Positions 36,011 to 44,503 of a stretch of DNA of 64,000 nucleotides are shown piece after piece. Under the pieces are notes generated by a model. The model was not told the origin of the DNA and made no database searches. It saw only the letters and a list, made by a program, of their open reading frames with translations. Location of the stretch: assembly GCF_001542625.1 (NCBI RefSeq), contig NZ_CP016279.1:1240001-1304000 (forward strand). Direction: 5' to 3'. The stretch comes from Streptomyces griseochromogenes (GTDB lineage Bacteria > Actinomycetota > Actinomycetes > Streptomycetales > Streptomycetaceae). The position numbers and the translations under genes were made by a program. Numbering within the stretch: position 1 is the first letter of the stretch; the number at the start of each line of letters is the position of its first letter.

Positions 36011-37399
36011 TCAACGTACCGTGGCGGGCGGCGAGACCAGGCCCCGCTCGTCCGCACCCTGGAGGAACGCCTCGACCGCCGACAGATCGGTCCGCTCCAG
36101 GTCGCCGGCGCGCAGGACGACGCGCAACTCGGTGGAGACGGCGGGATCCTGCCGAAGGCTCTGGGTGAAGGTCTCGACGATCAGCAGCAGAAGCTGGGTG
36201 CGGTCGAGTTCGACGATCCGGGACAGACCCGCGCCGATCAGCGGTATCGCCACCGGTTTGAACAGGCCGTGCCGGGCGACCGACGGCCACAGCCGTTCCA
36301 GGCTCAGCCGCAGGTCGGCCGGGCCGGACCGGGCGCGCAGGTCGTTGCCCAGGCGGGAGTAGGCCACGGCGAAGATCCGGCGTCGGCCGGCCGGCACCGC
36401 CACCACCGTGCCGATGGGATAGCGGATGCGCCGACCGCGCCGCTTCGCCCGGACGCTCTCCGTGGCCAAGGGGGTGAACTCGCCGAGACCGCGCCGCAGC
36501 TGGTCGTCGAGGAGCTTGTGCCGGCCCGCGAAGAGACGGTCGACCAGCTGGCCCTGCACGCTCTCCCGGCTGATCACGATGTCGTCGGCGAAGGTGTCGA
36601 AGGTGTCGGAGAACCCCACGACCAGGTTGGCGTCGTCCTGCTCGAACAGATCACCGCGCACCACGACGACGTCCACCCGCAGCCCGCGCAGGGTGTGGCG
36701 CAGCAGTTCGCCGTCGTGCCGTTCGCGCAGCCGGGTGTTCAGCCGCGCGAGGGCGGCGGCGGCCTCGGCGTCGTCGGGCCGTTCCAGGACCGCCTGTTCG
36801 GCCGCCGGCAGGGCGAGGTCGTAGCGGCCCAGCGCCGTGTGTCCGGCGACCAGTTCGCGCAGGGCGGTCTCCCTGAGCTGGGTCAGCCGCCTCACCGGTG
36901 CGCTCGCGATCTCCTCGTCGTGCACCTCGGTCAGTGGCCGGCCGCGCCACAGCCGCAGTGCGTCCGCGAGCAGCCGGACGGCCGACGCCGGTGCCGCCCG
37001 CAGCGCGTCGCCGACCAGCCGGGTGAACTCGGCGCTGTCCAACTCGTCCTCGGACAGGGCCAGTTGGTAGGTGCTCTGGGTGCCGTGCCCGGACGGCAGC
37101 TGTCCCGTCCGGATGATCCGGGCGCCGTGACCCGGCCCGGCGAGGTCGAACGCGCGCCGCAGCTCCGAGATCCGTTTCTGCACCTCGTTGCGGTTGCGCA
37201 GTCCCTGGCGGGGCAGTTCGACGGTCTGCTGCCAGACATCCCGGTACAGCCGGCGCGCGGTCACGGCCTCGCCCTCGGCGGCGACCAGACGGACCAGCAG
37301 CCGGGCCGTCAGCGGGGTGAGGCGTACCGGAGAGCCGTTCACGTCCAGCCGGGCGGGGCCCAGGACGCTCACGCGTACGCGCGGTGTACGGGTCTGCAC
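36011..37399 (-). CDS. SARP-type regulator (winged helix + BTAD) fused to a C-terminal macro domain
   Basis: 462 residues from GTG 37399 (GGAGGGGG on the minus strand upstream). Residues about 8-114 are an OmpR/SARP winged helix (VRVSVLGPARLDVNGSPVRLTPLTARLLVRLVA, RNEVQKRISELRRAF) and 120-230 a BTAD helical domain. Residues 240-435 are a macro domain closely related to the neighbour at 37462: GDLFEQDDANLVVGFSDTFDT, SVQGQL, RYPIGTV, FAVAYSRLGND and PLIGAGL. The macro family is that of type II Thoeris ThsA (DUF6430-like), which binds a TIR-made ADP-ribose derivative. A DNA-binding protein carrying it suggests transcription controlled by the same ligand; that is inference. Confidence 0.8.
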   Translation of the reverse strand: MQTRTPRVRVSVLGPARLDVNGSPVRLTPLTARLLVRLVAAEGEAVTARRLYRDVWQQTVELPRQGLRNRNEVQKRISELRRAFDLAGPGHGARIIRTGQLPSGHGTQSTYQLALSEDELDSAEFTRLVGDALRAAPASAVRLLADALRLWRGRPLTEVHDEEIASAPVRRLTQLRETALRELVAGHTALGRYDLALPAAEQAVLERPDDAEAAAALARLNTRLRERHDGELLRHTLRGLRVDVVVVRGDLFEQDDANLVVGFSDTFDTFADDIVISRESVQGQLVDRLFAGRHKLLDDQLRRGLGEFTPLATESVRAKRRGRRIRYPIGTVVAVPAGRRRIFAVAYSRLGNDLRARSGPADLRLSLERLWPSVARHGLFKPVAIPLIGAGLSRIVELDRTQLLLLIVETFTQSLRQDPAVSTELRVVLRAGDLERTDLSAVEAFLQGADERGLVSPPATVR

Positions 37400-37461
37400 G
37401 CGCCTCGCCCCCTCCGCCGCGTGACTGTGCGTCAGCGTACCAAGGGGTCCTGGAGGGAATC

Positions 37462-38376
37462 ATGCGATTGACCGGTCCGCTCCCGTCGTTCCGCCCCGCG
37501 CGTTTCCGGCTTCCGGGATCGCGGCGCGGGCGGCGGATGTTCGCGGGCAGTGTGCTGGCGGCCTTCGGTGCCGTGTCGGCCGTCGTGCAGTTCGTCGGGC
37601 AGCTGTTCCCCGGTGCGGTCTCCCGTCCCGGGCCGGTCCTGGCCGGTTCCGTCGCCCTGTGTCTGGCCTGGGGTCTCGCCCGGTCGCGTCCGCAGTCCGC
37701 CGTACGGCAGGAGTTCGGGCGTCCCGGCATGACGGTGGTGGTCGAGGAGGGCGACCTCTTCGACCGGCCGGGGCATCTGGTGGTGGGGTTCACCGACACC
37801 TTCGACACCCTCGTGGACGACGGTGTCGTCATCAACGACGGCAGTGTGCAGGGTCAGCTGCTCGCCCGCCGCTACGCGGGGGACGCCCGGCGGCTGGACG
37901 CGGCACTGTCCGCCGCGCTGGACGGGGTGGCTCCGGTGACGCGGGAGAGCGAGCGGGACAAGCCGCGGGGCAAACGGGACCGGTATCCGATCGGGACCGT
38001 CGCCGCCCTGGGCAACCGGCCGCAGCTGGTCTTCGCCGTCGCCTACAGCCGGATGGGCAACGACTGCGTCGCCTCCTCCAGCGTCCACGACCTGTGGTTC
38101 GGCCTAGACCGGCTGTGGGACGCCGTCCGCCGGCACGCCCAGCTCGAACGGGTCACCATGCCGCTGACCGGCGCGGGGCTCGCCCGGCTGCACGACCTCG
38201 ACGAGAACAGCCTGCTGCGGCTGATCCTGCTGTCCTTCGTCACGCACTCGTGGGAGCGGATGGTCTGCCGCGAACTGCGCGTGGTGGTCCGTCCCGGCGA
38301 GCTGGGCCGGATCGACCTGCCCGAGACCGGCGCGTTCCTGGCCGGCCTGGCGGCGGGTGCCCGGCGGCACGTCTGA
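37462..38376 (+). CDS. Two-TM macro-domain protein, type II Thoeris ThsA-like effector
   Basis: 304 residues from ATG 37462 (GGAGGG upstream). A basic N-terminus precedes two TM helices (about 27-49 and 57-74). A macro domain follows (91-290): EEGDLFDRPGHLVVGFTDTFDT, SVQGQLLARRYAG, RYPIGTVAAL, FAVAYSRMGND, PLTGAGLARL. In type II Thoeris, ThsA has this architecture: it senses a histidine-ADP-ribose signal through the macro domain and disrupts the membrane. It is divergent from the SARP-macro gene (62 bases apart) and convergent with the TIR gene 100 bases away. I infer the same role. Confidence 0.82.
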   Translation: MRLTGPLPSFRPARFRLPGSRRGRRMFAGSVLAAFGAVSAVVQFVGQLFPGAVSRPGPVLAGSVALCLAWGLARSRPQSAVRQEFGRPGMTVVVEEGDLFDRPGHLVVGFTDTFDTLVDDGVVINDGSVQGQLLARRYAGDARRLDAALSAALDGVAPVTRESERDKPRGKRDRYPIGTVAALGNRPQLVFAVAYSRMGNDCVASSSVHDLWFGLDRLWDAVRRHAQLERVTMPLTGAGLARLHDLDENSLLRLILLSFVTHSWERMVCRELRVVVRPGELGRIDLPETGAFLAGLAAGARRHV

Positions 38377-38475
38377 CACCGGGCACCCGCCGGGCGTTCC
38401 CCGGCGCGGTTCGCCGCCGGGGATCCGCCGGTGAGGTACGGGCCCGTCCCCCGGCCATCGGGCCCGTACCGCGGC

Positions 38476-39213
38476 TCAGCGGGCCGACGGCGCTCCGCGC
38501 CCCGTGCGGGCATACGCCGACAGATGGCGGTACGGCCAGGTCTGACGCCAGTCGGAGCCGGTGTCGTTGACCCGGCAGCCCGCCAGCTTCAGTCGCTCGA
38601 CGATCTTGCCCAGGGCGGTCGCCGAACCGTCGAACCGGATGACGTTCATGCCCCCGATGTCGGAGATCTGGCGCAGTGTGCCGATCTCCACCATCAGGGT
38701 GCGCTCCGGGTAGGCCATCAGCACCATGCCCAGTTCGATCAGCACGTTCGGCCGGGGCTGACCGGTCGGTTCGCTCTCGTACGGCGGCTCGTTCGGCCCC
38801 CGCAGGTCCGGATGGAGCTGGACGACGTCGTCCGGGGTGAGCAGGACCAGCGCCGCCTGGGCCTGGGCGGGGGCCTGCGCGATGACCTCACCGAGGAACG
38901 GCGCCGTCTTCCCGGTGGCTCTGACCAGGTCCTCCCATTCCAGCGGACGCAGATCGAGCAGGCGCAGCAGGTCGAACACCTTCAACCGCGCCTCCTCGTC
39001 CCGTCCGTGGACGACGAAGACGTTGCGACTGCGGTCCGGGGAGGGACCGGGGGAGCCCTGGACCGGCGCGGCCGGGTGGGCGGCCGGCCCGGCGGCAGGG
39101 CGGGTGGCCGGGTGGGGCGCGGCCGGGGCGCCGTCGTAGAAGTTCTGTGTTCCCGAGTTGACGGTGCCGCTGTTGTCGTTCACGAAGTTGTTGTGGTGCC
39201 CGGTTCCGTTCAT
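38476..39213 (-). CDS. TIR domain protein (PF10137-type) with N-terminal Asn-rich motif
   Basis: 245 residues from ATG 39213. Residues 8-25 are an Asn/Gly/Thr-rich motif (NNFVN.N.GTVNSGTQNF) shared with the neighbour's C-terminus. After an Ala/Pro linker, residues 64-195 form a TIR domain of the Cap12-like type: NVFVVHGRDEEAR, LEWEDLV..TGKTAPFLGEV, ALVLLTPDDVV and RPNVLIELGM with the presumed catalytic Glu160. Such TIRs cleave NAD or make ADP-ribose signals. The start overlaps the upstream stop (ATGA). Last gene of a three-gene operon. Confidence 0.85.
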   Translation of the reverse strand: MNGTGHHNNFVNDNSGTVNSGTQNFYDGAPAAPHPATRPAAGPAAHPAAPVQGSPGPSPDRSRNVFVVHGRDEEARLKVFDLLRLLDLRPLEWEDLVRATGKTAPFLGEVIAQAPAQAQAALVLLTPDDVVQLHPDLRGPNEPPYESEPTGQPRPNVLIELGMVLMAYPERTLMVEIGTLRQISDIGGMNVIRFDGSATALGKIVERLKLAGCRVNDTGSDWRQTWPYRHLSAYARTGRGAPSAR

Positions 39214-39310
39214 GAGGTTCCCGCCCCCTGCCCGCCGTCGGAGCCGCGGTGGAAGTTCTGGGTCCCCGAGTTGACGGTGCCGCCGTTGTTGTTGTTCACG
39301 AAGTTGTTGT
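39139..39310. repeat. Two direct copies of a roughly 55-base sequence encoding the shared Asn-rich motif
   Basis: Copy A is about 39139-39192 (start of the TIR gene) and copy B about 39252-39310 (end of the membrane-protein gene), 113 bases apart and same orientation. GAGTTGACGGTGCCG is identical in both, and most flanking codons agree. The DNA-level similarity implies recent duplication, gene conversion or strong constraint. Confidence 0.85.
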
Positions 39311-40802
39311 TGTTTCCGTAGGAGTTGAGGATGTTCGTCTGGCGGGCCTCGTGCTCCGCCACATCCACGTTGTGCTCGTGCAGGAAGTCCCGGACGACCT
39401 GCAGCAGCTGGCGCTCGACGATCTGCGTGTACTTGATCGTGTCCGTCTCCTGGAAGAAGACGTGGAAGTCGTCGCTGGTGGCCATCTCCCGGATGCTGGT
39501 GAGCGCCCCGCGGTTCAGCACGGTGTCCGCGTAGCGGCCGAGGCGGAACTCACTGGTGTCGAGCGGCTGCAGCACCTGGATCCGGGTCTTTCCCCACCGC
39601 CAGGGCAGCAGGCCGGGCAACCAGGTGCGCAGCCGGGTGAGGGCGGGGCGCAGCGCGGCCTCGGGCGTGCTCCGCAGGGTGTGCCACGCGACCCTGAGCA
39701 GCAGCCGGCCGCTCAGCGCGGCGGGCAGCCGGTCCACCAGGTGGAAGCTCGCCTGGATCGGCGCCAGCACATACGAGTAGAACTCGGTGTGCAGGGTGTT
39801 TCCCTTGAGGTCGAAGCCGACGAACGCCGTGGTGACCAGCTCCTGGTTCCACGAGCCCACCCGGACGCACAGATAGGCGCGTTGCGAGCCGTAGCCGTCC
39901 TCCCAGCCGCCGTCGCGGTTGTCCCGGGCCGGCTCCCACCCCCCAAGACGGGTCGTGACGGCCGTGGTGAACGTGCTCAGCTCGACGGCGAGTCCGTCGA
40001 TCCGCTCCGCCTCACGTGCCCGGTTGCGCAGGTCGGTGGTCATACGGTCGGCGACATACGCGCTGATCTTCTCGGCGGTGAAGGCGATGACCTCCTTCCG
40101 CTTCGGCTCCTGGCCGTTCGTGACGTCGGCCGGGGGCAGGCCGGGGATGAACTGGTGCTGTTCGACGGCGGGCTCAAGCGCTCCGATCAGCAGCTCGGCG
40201 GTGGACCAGCGCCGCACCGGTTCGCCCGCGCCCACGAACGGCTTGTATCCGCCGTAGCGGACCACGCTGCCGTCCGACATCTGCTCCCGGTCGATCTTGG
40301 CCACCAGTTCGGCCGTCAGCCGGGGATGCTCGGGATAGGAACCGTCGAACCCGTTCGCGCGCCCCGCCGCGTCGGTGCGGCCGCGCAGCCGGGATATCAG
40401 GGTCTGCAGGGTGACGACCCGCCGTAGATACGCGGTGACCCACACCAGCCACAGCGCCGTCAGCCACCCGGCGTACGCGTTCAGGACGCCGGTGTCCATG
40501 AGGACGAACGTGACGACGAGGCCCGCACCGAGGGCGGCCAGCCGGGTCCGGTGCAGCCGGCGCGCCGCCAGGGCGTGCGCCAGTACGGGAACCGCGTCGT
40601 ACCCGTACGACGGCGCCACCACCCGGAACCGGTGGGTCAGCAGCTCGCGGATGACGGTGGCCCGGTACACCGGGTCGAGGTAGGTGCCGGCGCACAGCAG
40701 CCGGGTGGCGTTGCTCGTGGCGTCACCGGACGTGCGGCCCGGGAACGGCCCCTTCGGCTCCGGCGGCGGAGCGGGGAGAGAGGAAAGGATGTCACTCGCC
40801 AT
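39210..40802 (-). CDS. Two-TM protein with C-terminal Asn-rich motif, unknown family
   Basis: 530 residues from ATG 40802. Two adjacent TM helices (about 86-103 and 108-128) separate a short N-terminus from a large probably cytoplasmic domain (130-490) with no family I recognise. Residues 497-517 (NNNNFVNNNNGGTVNSGTQNF) match the TIR protein's N-terminal motif almost exactly. A shared motif at the end of one protein and the start of the next is the layout of bacterial amyloid-signalling pairs. I infer that this protein senses a membrane or infection cue and recruits the TIR protein. Confidence 0.75.
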   Translation of the reverse strand: MASDILSSLPAPPPEPKGPFPGRTSGDATSNATRLLCAGTYLDPVYRATVIRELLTHRFRVVAPSYGYDAVPVLAHALAARRLHRTRLAALGAGLVVTFVLMDTGVLNAYAGWLTALWLVWVTAYLRRVVTLQTLISRLRGRTDAAGRANGFDGSYPEHPRLTAELVAKIDREQMSDGSVVRYGGYKPFVGAGEPVRRWSTAELLIGALEPAVEQHQFIPGLPPADVTNGQEPKRKEVIAFTAEKISAYVADRMTTDLRNRAREAERIDGLAVELSTFTTAVTTRLGGWEPARDNRDGGWEDGYGSQRAYLCVRVGSWNQELVTTAFVGFDLKGNTLHTEFYSYVLAPIQASFHLVDRLPAALSGRLLLRVAWHTLRSTPEAALRPALTRLRTWLPGLLPWRWGKTRIQVLQPLDTSEFRLGRYADTVLNRGALTSIREMATSDDFHVFFQETDTIKYTQIVERQLLQVVRDFLHEHNVDVAEHEARQTNILNSYGNNNNFVNNNNGGTVNSGTQNFHRGSDGGQGAGTS

Positions 40803-40823
40803 GTCTTCGCTGCTCCGCTCTGC

Positions 40824-41462
40824 TCAGCCGGTGGGGGTCATCGAGGCGCCGGTGATGACCCCGTCGACGACGGTGTACCGGCCGCTGTACGACTTCTGCG
40901 TGCCGTCGTCCCGCGTGGCGACCAGGGTCACCGAGACGGTTGTGCCGTCGACGGGGTCGACGGTGGCGTCGTCCCGCTCGGTGTGGGCGAAGCCGGACAC
41001 GAACGAGGAGTAGGAGGAGCCGAGGTTCTTGCCGCCGAGGTTCCAGGCGGTCCGGAAGTCGCCGTCGTTGATGGCGGCGAAGTAGTCGGTGACGGTCGTG
41101 GCGGGATCGCTCGCGCCCGTCGTGCCGGCCGGGCTCTGCGTGGCTTGCGTGTCGACCGGGTCCGGGGACGGGCCGGTGGCCGCGTCGGTGCCGGAGGTGG
41201 GCGCGTCGGGCGTCGCGCCGTACGCCGTGGAGATGTCCGGTGTCGCCGGATCCGTGGCGGAGGGCGGGGAGGCGGGCTGGTAGGAGTAACCGCCCTGACC
41301 GTCCACGGCCGTGCCCGTGGATCCGCCGCCGTCCGGGGCGGGTTGGGGCAGGGCGCCGGTCAGCAGGATCAGCAGAAGCGGGACACCGGCGATGATCAGC
41401 GCGTACGTCCGTTCCAGGCCGGCGGAGGGTAACAAGCTCGGTGGCTTGTAGGTGTGGTTCAT
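40824..41462 (-). CDS. Membrane-anchored protein with NTF2/DUF4878-like C-terminal domain
   Basis: 212 residues from ATG 41462 (GAGGA upstream). One TM near the N-terminus (TYALIIAGVPLLLILLTGAL) is followed by a long Pro/Ser/Thr/Asp linker (about 40-115) and a compact domain from about 118 (VTDYFAAINDGDFRTAWNLGGKNLG, GTQKSYSGRYTVVDGVI) resembling the NTF2-like/DUF4878 fold found outside the membrane. First gene of the operon with the two-TM and TIR genes (21-base gap). A possible extracytoplasmic sensor or scaffold; function unknown. Confidence 0.75.
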   Translation of the reverse strand: MNHTYKPPSLLPSAGLERTYALIIAGVPLLLILLTGALPQPAPDGGGSTGTAVDGQGGYSYQPASPPSATDPATPDISTAYGATPDAPTSGTDAATGPSPDPVDTQATQSPAGTTGASDPATTVTDYFAAINDGDFRTAWNLGGKNLGSSYSSFVSGFAHTERDDATVDPVDGTTVSVTLVATRDDGTQKSYSGRYTVVDGVITGASMTPTG

Positions 41463-41642
41463 GGGTCCTCGCAGCTCCCGGCAGTCCGCCGGGTCTCGCT
41501 CGTCTCTTCGGTACGAACGGAGCTACCTTGCCCGACAACCACCGGGCCTGTGCCTGTTTCGCCGCTTCCGATGCGCTTCCGATCCGGGTGGCGGCGGGCC
41601 GGGCCGCGAAGGCGACCGGGCCGTTCGGCCGAGCCGGAACGG

Positions 41643-41676
41643 GCTGAGCCCCTGACCGAAGGGCCAGGGGCTCAGC
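41643..41676. terminator. Hairpin near the cluster's right boundary
   Basis: GCTGAGCCCCTG (41643-41654) pairs perfectly with 41665-41676 around a 10-base loop. It lies between the class I fumarase stop (41795, minus strand) and the anchored protein start at 41462, so on the minus strand it would terminate the fumarase transcript. Confidence 0.7.
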
Positions 41677-41696
41677 TTGAGGGCCGGTGGAAGCCA

Positions 41697-41765
41697 CCGT
41701 TCAGCCCGTCCGGCGTTCGAGGACGAAACCGTTCAGGCCGGAGCGGGGTCTGGAGCGGCGGGGGC
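41697..41765. repeat. Streptomyces intergenic repeat-like sequence
   Basis: The stretch with TCAGCCCGTCCGGCGTTCGA followed by GGACGAAACCGTTCAGGCC resembles an intergenic repeat I recall as extremely frequent in Streptomyces, often beside terminators, as here. Identification is from memory. Confidence 0.55.
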
Positions 41766-41794
41766 GAGATCCGCCTCCCGCCGCACCCGAGGCA

Positions 41795-43465
41795 CTAGGC
41801 CAGCCCAGGCCCCCGCACAGGGATCGAGGTGAACGTCGGCGCCGGGGCGGGGTCCTGGAAGAAGTCGTTGCCCTTGTCGTCCACGACGATGAACGCCGGG
41901 AAGTCCTCGACCTCGATCTTCCAGACGGCCTCCATGCCGAGTTCCTCGTACTCGACGACCTCGACCTTCTTGATGCAGTCCTGGGCCAGGCGCGCGGCCG
42001 GGCCGCCGATGGAGCCGAGGTAGAAGCCGCCGTGGCTGTCGCAGGCGTCGGTGACCTGCTTGCTGCGGTTGCCCTTCGCCAGCATCACCTTGGAGCCGCC
42101 CGCCGCCTGGAACTGCTCGACGTAGGAGTCCATGCGGCCGGCCGTGGTCGGGCCGAAGGAACCGGAGGCGTAGCCCTCGGGGGTCTTGGCTGGGCCCGCG
42201 TAGTACACGGGGTGGTCCTTCAGGTACTGCGGCATCTCCTCGCCCGCGTCCAGCCGCTCCTTGATCTTGGCGTGCGCGATGTCACGGGCCACGACCAGCG
42301 GGCCGGTCAGCGAAAGCCGCGTCTTGACCGGGTACTTGGTCAGCTCGGCGAGGATCGTGTCCATCGGCTGGTTGAGGTCGATCCTGACGACGTCGCCGGC
42401 CTCGTCCAGGTGCTCGTCCGTGGTCTCCGGCAGGAAGCGTGCCGGGTCGGTCTCCAGCTGCTCCAGGAAGACACCCTCGGCGGTGATCTTCGCGACGGCC
42501 TGGCGGTCGGCGGAGCAGGAGACGGCGATCGCGACCGGGCAGGAGGCGCCGTGCCGCGGCAGGCGGACGACCCGTACGTCGTGGCAGAAGTACTTGCCGC
42601 CGAACTGCGCGCCGATGCCGATCTTCTGCGTCAGCTCGAAGACCTTCTGCTCCAGCTCCTTGTCCCGGAAGCCGTGGCCCAGCTCCGAGCCCTCCGCCGG
42701 GATCTCGTCCAGGTAGTGGGCGGAGGCGTACTTCGCGGTCTTCAGCGCGTACTCGGCGCTCGTGCCGCCGACGACGATCGCCAGGTGGTACGGCGGGCAG
42801 GCGGCCGTACCGAGCGAGCGGATCTTCTCCTCCAGGAACTTCATCATGGAGGCCTCGTTCAGGACGGCCTTCGTCTCCTGGTACAGGAAGGACTTGTTGG
42901 CCGAGCCGCCGCCCTTCGCCATGAACAGGAACTTGTAGGCGCCGCCGTCGGTCGCGTACAGCTCGATCTGGGCCGGGAGGTTGGAGCCGGTGTTCTTCTC
43001 CTCCCACATGGTGAGCGGAGCCATCTGCGAGTAGCGCAGGTTCAGCCTGGTGTAGGCGTCGTAGATGCCGTGCGACAGGTGCTTGGCGTCCTCGCCTTCG
43101 GTGAGGACGTTCTGCCCGCGCTTGCCCATGACGATCGCCGTGCCGGTGTCCTGGCACATCGGCAGCACGCCGGCCGCCGCGATGTTGGCGTTCTTCAGCA
43201 GGTCCAGCGCGACGAACTTGTCGTTGCCCGACGCCTCGGGGTCGTCGATGATGCGGCGCAGCTGGGCGAGGTGGGCCGGGCGCAGGTAGTGCTGGATGTC
43301 GTGGATGGCCTCCTCGGCCAGCTTGCGCAGGGCCTCCGGCTCCACCTTGAGGAAGGTCCGCCCGTCGGGCCCCTCGACGGTTGAGACGCCCTCGGACGTC
43401 ACCAGTCGGTACGGGGTGGTGTCCTCACCCTGGGGGAGCAGATCGGTGTACGCGAACTCAGGCAT
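41795..43465 (-). CDS. fumA: Fumarate hydratase, class I (iron-sulfur)
   Basis: 556 residues from ATG 43465. Class I features: [20 protein letters not shown] (cluster cysteine), [66 protein letters not shown] and the C-terminal [26 protein letters not shown]. The 4Fe-4S enzyme interconverts fumarate and malate and is oxidant-sensitive, whereas the class II enzyme encoded nearby is not. Both fumarases flank the TIR/macro cluster. Confidence 0.96.
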   Translation of the reverse strand: MPEFAYTDLLPQGEDTTPYRLVTSEGVSTVEGPDGRTFLKVEPEALRKLAEEAIHDIQHYLRPAHLAQLRRIIDDPEASGNDKFVALDLLKNANIAAAGVLPMCQDTGTAIVMGKRGQNVLTEGEDAKHLSHGIYDAYTRLNLRYSQMAPLTMWEEKNTGSNLPAQIELYATDGGAYKFLFMAKGGGSANKSFLYQETKAVLNEASMMKFLEEKIRSLGTAACPPYHLAIVVGGTSAEYALKTAKYASAHYLDEIPAEGSELGHGFRDKELEQKVFELTQKIGIGAQFGGKYFCHDVRVVRLPRHGASCPVAIAVSCSADRQAVAKITAEGVFLEQLETDPARFLPETTDEHLDEAGDVVRIDLNQPMDTILAELTKYPVKTRLSLTGPLVVARDIAHAKIKERLDAGEEMPQYLKDHPVYYAGPAKTPEGYASGSFGPTTAGRMDSYVEQFQAAGGSKVMLAKGNRSKQVTDACDSHGGFYLGSIGGPAARLAQDCIKKVEVVEYEELGMEAVWKIEVEDFPAFIVVDDKGNDFFQDPAPAPTFTSIPVRGPGLA

Positions 43466-43634
43466 CTCAGCCCATTCCTCACTCTGACGGACGGCCGCCC
43501 GCCGACGCTGGCGGGCCTCACCAGCCTAGAACCTGCCGCCGACAGGGAACCTGTGAGGTAAGGCTCAGTCGCCGGACACGCGGGGTGGCCACCACCCCTA
43601 GTCGCGATCTATCGCGTTTCGGTACGCTGCTGCC

Positions 43635-44330
43635 GTGGACCTACAGAAGCACCCCCAGCCGCAGGGCAGCGCGCCGCACCTGGCCGAGCTGCGCGCCTCG
43701 GACTCCGATCGTGACCGTGTCGCCGACATCCTCCATGAGGCCATGGCCGAGGGCCGGCTGACCGCCGACGAGCACGCCGAGCGCGTGGAGGGGGTCCTGA
43801 GCGCCAAGACGGTCGGCGAGCTGGAGGTCTTCATCAAGGACCTGCCGGCCGCCCAGCGCCCGGAGCCCGCCTACACGGGCGTCCCGTCCCGGCCCGCGCC
43901 CGGCGCGGTCCCGGCCGAGGCCGACGCCAACGTGGTGGCCGTCCTCAGCAGCGCGGTGCGCCGGGGACGCTGGCGCGCGGGGCGCCGGCTGCACGCCTAC
44001 TCGATCTTCGGCAGCATCGAGATCGACCTGAGCGAAGCGATCTTCGAGTACCAGCAGGTTGTCATCAAGGCCGTCTCGGTCTTCGGCGACATCCAGATCC
44101 GTGTCCCGGAGAACGTGTCGCTGCGGGGCACCGGCGGCGGCGTGCTCGGCAACTTCGAGGTGGACACGCTGGATTCGGCCGACTCCCAGGCTCCGGTGGT
44201 CTACGTCGACGGGTGGGCCGTGCTCGGTAACGTCGAGGCGCGGCCCAAGCGGGGCAAGCTCGTGTCGGACATCATCCAGCGTGTGCAGGACAAGGTCGAC
44301 AGGAAGTTGCGCAAACACCTGGACCGTTGA
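43635..44330 (+). CDS. DUF1707 domain protein with LiaF-like C-terminal domain
   Basis: 231 residues from GTG 43635. DUF1707 signature near the N-terminus: LRASDSDRDRVADILHEAMAEGRLTADEHAERVEGVLSAKTVGEL. A Pro/Ala linker leads to a beta-rich LiaF-type region (LHAYSIFGSIEIDLSEA, VFGDIQIRVPENV, VLGNFEVDTL, AVLGNVEAR). LiaF-type proteins modulate envelope-stress signalling. No TM helix is visible, unusual for LiaF, so the protein is probably peripheral or cytoplasmic. Confidence 0.85.
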   Translation: MDLQKHPQPQGSAPHLAELRASDSDRDRVADILHEAMAEGRLTADEHAERVEGVLSAKTVGELEVFIKDLPAAQRPEPAYTGVPSRPAPGAVPAEADANVVAVLSSAVRRGRWRAGRRLHAYSIFGSIEIDLSEAIFEYQQVVIKAVSVFGDIQIRVPENVSLRGTGGGVLGNFEVDTLDSADSQAPVVYVDGWAVLGNVEARPKRGKLVSDIIQRVQDKVDRKLRKHLDR

Positions 44331-44503
44331 CGGTCGCGAATCGCCGGTGCCACAAGGGCTGTGAGCCGGCCGCGACGGATGTCCGGGGGCGCGAACAAGC
44401 CGCCGCACGCCTGCGGTTGGAAACGCAGTGCATAGGCGCGCGCACAGCGGGTAGGCCTTGCTGCATCGTCGCTCACTCGCGAAGCCGTCGTCAGGAGTAG
44501 ACC

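Noticed and set aside
43960..44330. DUF1707 protein as a full LiaF membrane protein
   Set aside because: No transmembrane helix is visible, so only the LiaF-like beta domain is kept in the call.
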